In this document: positions 57,994-64,000 of the stretch, piece after piece
How the letters are laid out: every line of letters begins with the position of its first letter
Position numbering within the stretch: position 1 is the first letter of the stretch
Origin: Heterotrichella gracilis
Taxonomy: Eukaryota > Sar > Xanthophyceae > Tribonematales > Xanthonemataceae
Assembly: GCA_032358255.1 (NCBI GenBank)
Contig: JAULBX010019522.1
Span: 1 to 64,000 of the forward strand
Direction of reading: 5' to 3'
DNA: 64,000 nucleotides
Notes under the pieces: model-generated
The model's database searches: none
Told to the model about the DNA's origin: nothing
Seen by the model: only the letters and a program-made list of their open reading frames with translations
Translations under genes and position numbers: made by a program

Positions 57994-60900
57994 GTGGTGG
58001 CGGACGATATCGATGTGAGATGTCAGGAGTGGTGGGTGCTGGCAGAGTTCAACAAGGACTGGATACGCATGACTGACTGCACCAGCTGTGAGCACCGAAG
58101 CGCCGCTCTTATGTGGTTGCTGCACGAGGCGCACAGGTACGTACAGCCACCGTGTAGATGCTTGCGTGGGCCGCTGCATTGGGTTTTATGGGCCGCCGCT
58201 GAGGTGCACTGTTCACTTGTCCTTTTACGGGGAATACCATACTGACACCAATCTTTTGACTTTGTTCATCTACAGGTTTGTTGTCCTGAACTTTCTAGAA
58301 GACTTGTTCTTACGTGCAAGTACCTAGCTGTTCACCACCAAGCTTGACAACACGTTGCACTCACTGACCCACTACCCAACACTGCACTCTTTAACCCCAC
58401 CCTCCACGCCCAATCCCCACGCACATCCTTGCAGTGCAGCCATGCAAACCCTCAACCCGGAGATCAGCAGGGTTGCAATCAACTTGGCAGACAAACCCCC
58501 CAGCTCTTGTCCCTGGCCAGACCGAACCTGCTTCTCCTCTTCTTGCAAACGCAACACCACCGATCCAATCCAGTCGTGTGATCGAGCCTTCCCGGACTTT
58601 GCGTTCTACTCCTGGCCAGAGACAGGTGCGGCGCATATAATTTGGCGCTTAAAACCCTTGTATGGCAAATAGTATTGCCAGATACAACTCTAGCATGGCG
58701 TGTAATAACCTAGCGCGGCGCATAAACCCTTGTGTGGCCTTGTAGATCCCTAGAGGCAGGCCTGGCTTGGCGCGGCGCCTAAGTTCCAAGCATAGGGCGT
58801 GAAGCCTTATTACAACTTATAAAACCCCTTGCGCATCACATAAAACCCTAGTGCGGCACATGAAACTTTAGTGCGACCCATAAGTCCCCTGGAACGGCGT
58901 ATAAAATTGTAAGGGTCGTGAAACCTCAGCAGCGCATAAACCCTGCATGGCCAAAAAAACCTCATTGTGGAGCATACAGTGGCCAGCCGAGGTGATGTCC
59001 CAGTGCGGCGGGTGCAAAAGTAGCAAAAGTTGAAGGCTGCGTACCCACAGCCCCAGTGGAGGATGAAGCTGCATATACTGCATACCATTCAACCCAGCAA
59101 CGCTCTCGTTATTGGCAGCATCAGAGTATCCTTAGCCACTCCTATGGCATACACTCTTAGTGATTAGGCAAGCCATACATATGAATTGTAGTCCGGGTCT
59201 TTATAATTGTCTTGGATTGGGTGTTGTGGATTTTGGATTGGGTGCTATGGATTGTCTTGGATTGGTGTGGGTGGTGGGATCAGGGTGCATTGGATCCAGG
59301 CAGATTGCGTCTGGATGGTGGATTGGGGGTCACCAGGAAGGGCAGCAACATAAGCAACATTGGGATGCTGGATTGAATCGTGTGTAGGTCTAGTAGGTCG
59401 TTCAATGCCTAGTAAATGTATGGGTTGTCACATGTCAGGCGTGAACATGTGACAGAAACAAGACTCGCAATGTCACCATATACACCATATCACTGAGGCA
59501 TGCCACTATTGTCACTGAACCGCGTGAATACACGAGTCAGGTTCAAACCCAACTAGATTTGTTTTGGCGGGATATGGGGATTTTTCTACCCTCAACCCTT
59601 AATTGCACCCTCATTCCTCCTGGCTTTTCAATCTACACCATACACTCTCAATTTCGCCCCAATGTCTATAGGCATGGTCAACCTGCAGAACACATCTCAG
59701 CTTCACTCTAGCTCATATAAGCATGTACAACTTACATCGCACACCCTGAGCTTTTGCCTAATCCCATAGGCATGTTCAACCTGCAACACACCCTTAACCT
59801 TATACACAAGAAGAGCGATGAGCCGCCGAAGCATGACCGTGCGTTTTGGATAGGAGTGAAAACACATGCTGTGCGGGAAGTACTGGCGAGCTTGGTAAGG
59901 ATATGCGGAGAACCACTAGACACTGCAATGCTTTACAATATAAAAAAAATGATTATTTTGGATCTTTTAATGGAGTATGCATGGGAGACGCACCGCGCGA
60001 GGGTGATGTTGGAGCGCTTAGTGAGAGTACTCAGAAGCAGAAGGGCTTTAATATATCACATAGTGATAGCGTATATCAAAACCCTCCTGTCAGAACCACT
60101 CGTGCAGTCTGCAAATTTGCTACCGACCTGCTAGTCCTTTTTGGTATTTCTTAAACATGAATACTCCTGTGACTCCTGTAACATAAGAGTGGAGACGCAC
60201 CTCGGGTGCTCCACGGACCCCTGAGCAAAGACCACGTTGCCCCCCCTCATCCAGCTGTGAGGGGGCATATATGGACCACTGATTGAGACCTATACTCGTA
60301 TTTTGGGGCCCATGTATCCTTATTCTTACTTTCTCTCGGAAGATGCTTGTGCTTAGGCTGGACTTGGCTGGTATATACGAAATTACCTTTTCCCGAAATA
60401 ATACATTTTACCTCAGTTTCTCTGAGCTGCCAGCTAACAAGGCCTCATGCTTTCATTGTACCTCGGTATTTGAGCTCAAGTTGTATAAAATGTGCCCATA
60501 AATGCTGAGACTTGCGCCCCTTAATAGGTCAACCTCTTTGGTCTCATGCAATGCAGGCGCTCCACCGTCCCAATTTGCTTGAATGTGTGCTCATGAAATG
60601 GCAGGGACAAGGGAAGGGAAGTGTGTTTGTGAGCCTGGAGGATCACGGGGAGTGGGTGACATTAGTGGACGTGCGAGGCAATGGGTACAGCGCGCGACTC
60701 AAGTACCTGGTATACCTGGCACACTTCGACAGGCCTTTATTCGTGCAGGTGGGTTGGGTGTGGGCGGAGGGTATGAGCAGGGTTTGGGTGCGGTGATGGA
60801 GGATCAGTCCATTAGTGGATGTGTGAGGCAATGGTACAGCATGCTGCTGAAGTACCTGGCGCATTTCAATAGGCCGCTGCTTGTGCGGGTATGTTGGAAG

Positions 60901-61433
60901 TTGGTGAAGGGTTTGGGTGGCACCTGGATAGGAATTCGGTCCAGTAATCTACATTGTGATTATACCACTTCCTGTGCAGGTGGCCAGGGTGTTGGGTTTG
61001 GGTGGACTGGGATTAGGGTTGATTTGGGTAGGGTTTTGGTGGATGAATAGGCTTTGCTGGTACACAATTGGGAGGGGCCGGGGATAGGGTTGACTGGACT
61101 TTTGAAGGACTCGTGCAAGGAATATCCTTCTTCTCGTTTCATCTACCACTCTAACGCTTAATTGCAATGTACTGCTCCATGACTTTGTCGCGATGGTTGC
61201 GAATATTCATCCATGTTCACTTTTTTGTACACGGTACCATAAAATATGCGCAATAGCATGACACCATCATATATCACGTCGCAACGTCCAGTGTACTGCT
61301 CTGGTCTTCTAGCTCTACTGCTCATGTTGCTCATTATGCTCATGCATTCAGTGTCCCCCTACAGGAGCGAGAACTTTGGGACTGGGGTGGTGCACGACTT
61401 AACCCCAACGAACATTACATCCCAGTCAAAGAG
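57994..61433 (+). CDS. GT90/CAP10-like glycosyltransferase, both ends unresolved
   Basis: Exons supported by phase: about 57994-58136, 58276-58319, 58440-58625, 59770-59894, 60557-60748 and 61365-61433. Known: GT90 enzymes (Rumi/POGLUT, fungal CAP10) transfer glucose or xylose in the secretory pathway. Seen: LNPEISRVAINLADKPPSS, FPDFAFYSWPETG, HDRAFWIGVKTHAVREVL in the family's FWRG region, the donor-site signature DVRGNGYSARLKYLVYL then FDRPLFVQ, and ELWDWGGARLNPNEHYIPVK. A possible first exon begins at ATG 57790 (MAAPTRPPWPLAVW, a signal-anchor-like start), but its junction is not settled. The last coding part after 61433 is also unclear. FWIG replaces the usual FWRG. The frame is otherwise open, so the gene may be live. 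Confidence 0.75.
58626..58950 (+). repeat. About eight diverged copies of a donor-edge unit
   Basis: GTGCGGCGCATAAAACCCTT-like units recur from the donor of exon 58440-58625 onward (near 58626, 58716, 58772, 58830, 58851, 58870, 58895 and 58930). The heptamer part is ACCCT-A-like. Confidence 0.75.
59668..59700 (+). repeat. Copy of GT90 exon start
   Basis: ATAGGCATGGTCAACCTGCA repeats ATAGGCATGTTCAACCTGCA at 59766-59785, the acceptor and first codons of exon 59770-59894. Confidence 0.85.
60795..60892 (+). repeat. Copy of GT90 exon end with donor
   Basis: Repeats 60660-60750 (TTAGTGGA-GTG-GAGGCAATGG, AAGTACCTGG) with small gaps that break the frame. A donor-like GTATGT follows at 60890. Confidence 0.85.
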
Positions 61434-61954
61434 GTGCGGGTCACACCCCATACGCTCTATAGGTGCACACGCACTCATAGGGCACATGATTACCCATTGA
61501 AAATACCTTGGGTATTCTAATATAACGCGTTATAGCAGGGTACCAATATGATCTCTCACGAGGGTACGTACTTCCAAGGAGAGTGGGTATAAAACACGTA
61601 CTTCCAAGGAGAGTGGGTAAAAAACACGACTACACAAGTAGGCTTATTCAAGTTGCTTCCAGGTGCTCAACAGTGGGAAATGTTGTGAATGATAAGCCTA
61701 GAGGCACTTTATGAGTCACTAATGCTAGCAGCGCTGCGATGCCTCATCTATAGGCCTGTGGCGTACTACATTGGCGGGAATCCGGATCAAAGGCACCTAT
61801 AGATTGCCTGGGGGGTTCTAGAGCGTGAAGCAAGTATTAGTTGGCTGTCTGTGGCCACAGGGTAACTTTCAGGGTGAGTAGGTTGAGAAATCCGGTAGGC
61901 CCACTGTGGCTTGCTGTGGCACACATTAGCCCTATGTCTGCTGTTATGTATGTG

Positions 61955-62760
61955 TTTATGCTATTTCTGCTGTTTCCCTCATCTCTCCAATTTCCTCATT
62001 TTCTGCTCTTTCCCTCATTTCTCCTATCTCTCGTATTTATGCTACTTCTGCTATTTATACTATTTCTCCTGTTTCCCTCATTTTTCGTCTTTCTCGTAAC
62101 TCTGCTCATTCTCCTATTTCTCCTCAGGGTTTTCCCTAGTATTTCTCCTAACTTGGCTTTTTTATTTTTTTTTTGGCTCTTGAAAGTTCAAGAGCCAAAA
62201 GAGAGTTCAAGTTGAAGTATTGCACCCTCCAAGTAAAGTCGTAAGTACATTTGTATCTCGAGACAACATCGTTTTTCATGAAAAAAACTGAAGTCGTTCG
62301 TAATGCTTCCTCAGTTGTATGTTCGTCAATGCACGGTGAGGTCACTGGCATGTGAACGGAAACTGGACATAGACGAACCTCCGATGAGTCCGGACTCCGA
62401 TGAGTCCGGAATATCTGTGCTATTTGTATACAGGTTGGAACACTGACTCACAACGTGCAAACTAACTGAACCCCTGATTGCCAGGATTGGGACTTTCGAG
62501 AAATACGAGATATGGCAGAAATAGCAAAAAAGTAGAGAAATGACAGAAGTAGGGGAAATAGGAGAAACAGGAGAAATGAGGGAAGTAGTGGTAATAAGAG
62601 AAATGGATACAGGAGAAATATAAATACGAGAAAGCAGGAACGTACAGAAAATTCTGAGTATGCCTATTCCTTTTAAGAGGTAGAAATGTACCCTCTTTCA
62701 GAAAGCAGGAAACAGCAGAAATATTTGTGAGCACTTCTACACTTTCTATTTTTTTGCAAT
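61955..62760. repeat. Inverted pair of 9-bp minisatellites around a 14-bp hairpin
   Basis: 61955-62125 is a run of about 18 units like ATTTCTCCT or GTTTCCCTC. 62510-62660 is the same unit in reverse complement (AGGAGAAAT). Between them lies the perfect hairpin TTTTGGCTCTTGAA / TTCAAGAGCCAAAA at 62171-62200, with a 2-base loop. Long open frames over this stretch are artefacts of the unit. Confidence 0.8.
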
Positions 62761-62956
62761 AAGCCTCTATTTCTATGCTATTTTTTCCATATTTCAGAAA
62801 TACAAAAGTATACCTCGGTTGTTTGTGCACGCTGAGGCAGCAATAATGGGAGTGGCTGCTGCAAAATCATCAGTGAATTGCTGTGCGCCAAATGTGGCAG
62901 AATACGGGCACTATGACTTTTAATAAAATGCTAGCAATGAAATATTGGACAAGCAT

Positions 62957-63001
62957 GGTATTGGCATTTTTGGCCTTTGTCCGAGGGCCTCATCATGTAC
63001 C
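62957..63001 (-). ncRNA. Possible decayed hammerhead-like motif
   Basis: Minus strand: GGTA, then CATGATGAGGCC, a 10-base loop, GGCC, AAAAATGCCAA, TACC. The geometry (outer GGTA/TACC, inner GGCC/GGCC) mirrors the motif at 19054-19097. CTGATGA and GAAA are not conserved, so it should be inactive if it is a relative. Confidence 0.3.
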
Positions 63002-63219
63002 TTGCCGAATAGATGTCAACTAAGTCCTTGAAATTCAGGAAGAAGAGTGAACCTAGTAAAAAGTGAAGGGGTGTTCTTTGGCAGTGAAAATCATGCTCAA
63101 AGTGTGAATTCAACCAGCCAGAGCTATGAAATCAGCAAATTAATGAGTGAAATTAACAAATTCCTTAATTTTATATTGTAATTTAAATATATAGCAAAAT
63201 AAAGCTGTTAAATACTTTA

Positions 63220-63275
63220 TTACAATATTTACAAGATTTTATTTGACAGTCACATTCAGGGAGCCAACCCGGGCT
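63220..63275 (-). repeat. Inverted copy of the dispersed repeat at 4455-4500
   Basis: Reads on the minus strand GGTTGGCTCCCTGAATGTGA and onward. GGGAGCCACCTTGGCCCC at 63339 may be a related second motif. The rest of 61434-64000 shows no gene. Confidence 0.7.
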
Positions 63276-64000
63276 CGCGAGACTGTTGGAGGCGCTTAAA
63301 GAAGTCACCCCGCTCACTAAAAAGTCTGTGAATTAAGGGAGCCACCTTGGCCCCACATTTATTATTGACCAGAATAAATTTTATAATTGTTTACCGGGGT
63401 TGGGTTCACCTCACCTTGTGGCCATCATTCACTCTGGACATGAAATACATTTTTGTTTCCAGGCCCAGCCACCCCTCCCCCCCCAAGTTTCAGCCTTCAC
63501 TTTACTCAATCATTCCACTTTGGAAAACAAATAGCATTTCTTTCACAGGCCAGACCCCCCTGAGCCTGGAAAAGAAATTGTGTTTCGTTTCCAGGTTGAA
63601 GGACTGAACGAAGTGAAGGGTTGAATTAGGGGGTTGGGCGGGTTACCCTGAGTGAGTGAAAGTGGAGTGGTGAATAAGGCTGCATGTGCAAGAACTTTAT
63701 AAATACACTGTGAACTGCATGAATTCAAATTGATATCGTTGGGAGGATAAGACCTTGTTTGTATACTGTCACCTTGCCAATGTTCCCCGACTCAGAGATG
63801 GGAGCTAGCATCCCTCTGCGCTAAAACTCTGCGCTGCCCAAACCGCTGCTTTGGAGGATCCTTCATTTAAGCCAACCGACGGCCATCAAAAATAACCACA
63901 AAAGCATTTGCCTTGTGAGCGGCTCCTGATTAAATGACGCACAGAAGTGCGCCCAGCTGGGCCCATTCAGAGATGCTACCCCGCTATTATATTAGCTTAC

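Noticed and set aside
61841-62215. 124-codon hydrophobic frame resembling a membrane protein
   Set aside because: It is a translation of the 9-bp CTATTTCTC-type minisatellite.
62380-62412. CCGATGAGTCCGGA repeated twice, looking like a hammerhead core
   Set aside because: The essential U of CTGATGA is C, no GAAA follows and TCCGGA is simply palindromic. It is a 16-bp tandem repeat, not a ribozyme.

Overview
The window looks like nuclear DNA of a green alga, most likely a core chlorophyte close to the Chlamydomonadales. The genes are intron-rich with GC-biased exons. Several are followed by TGTAA, the chlorophyte poly(A) signal. TTTAGGG/CCCTAAA (plant-type telomere) tracts are scattered through introns, and several proteins are secreted, proline-rich wall-type proteins. 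Assignment below order level is not possible from the sequence alone. Every gene model was read by eye from splice-site phase and protein resemblance; no search was run.

Layout, left to right. (1) 315-2603 +, a 2-oxoglutarate/Fe(II) prolyl-hydroxylase-like enzyme with its 5' end missing. (2) 3757-8530 -, a secreted-type SGNH/GDSL esterase. (3) 9727-11956 -, the splicing factor YJU2 (CWC16). (4) 13951-14537 -, TMEM258/OST5, a small oligosaccharyltransferase subunit. (5) 15152-16525 +, an intronless TMEM161-family membrane protein, divergent from TMEM258. (6) 17474-28364 +, a 19-exon SNF2 ATPase of the ERCC6L/PICH-CHR24 type. (7) 30107-31814 -, a small secreted cysteine-rich protein. (8) 35676-40950 -, a secreted protein with a Cys-rich head, a hydroxyproline-rich-type shaft and a CAP (SCP/PR-1) tail. 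(9) 43250-48713 +, a secreted protein of alternating Pro-rich linkers and eight-cysteine modules. (10) 52036-56147 +, a GT31 galactosyltransferase-like enzyme. (11) about 57994-61433 +, a GT90/CAP10-like glycosyltransferase. The right part is therefore rich in wall/matrix proteins and glycosyltransferases that could act in the same secretory route. The left part is mainly housekeeping.

Two things stand out. First, intron 3 of the SNF2 gene holds, on the minus strand, a sequence with every core element of a hammerhead self-cleaving ribozyme, next to a tRNA-like B-box region: a candidate ribozyme-bearing SINE or retrozyme. Second, nearly every multi-exon gene carries extra, partly decayed copies of the edge of an exon together with its splice site, separated by telomere-like heptamers. 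I count more than 30 such copies in at least seven genes. One, in YJU2, has become an in-frame potential cassette exon. This looks like a genome-wide mode of intron growth and exon-edge duplication.

Other notable structures are a 52-bp perfect palindrome, a large inverted 9-bp minisatellite, and a LINE 3' fragment ending in a TAAC repeat.
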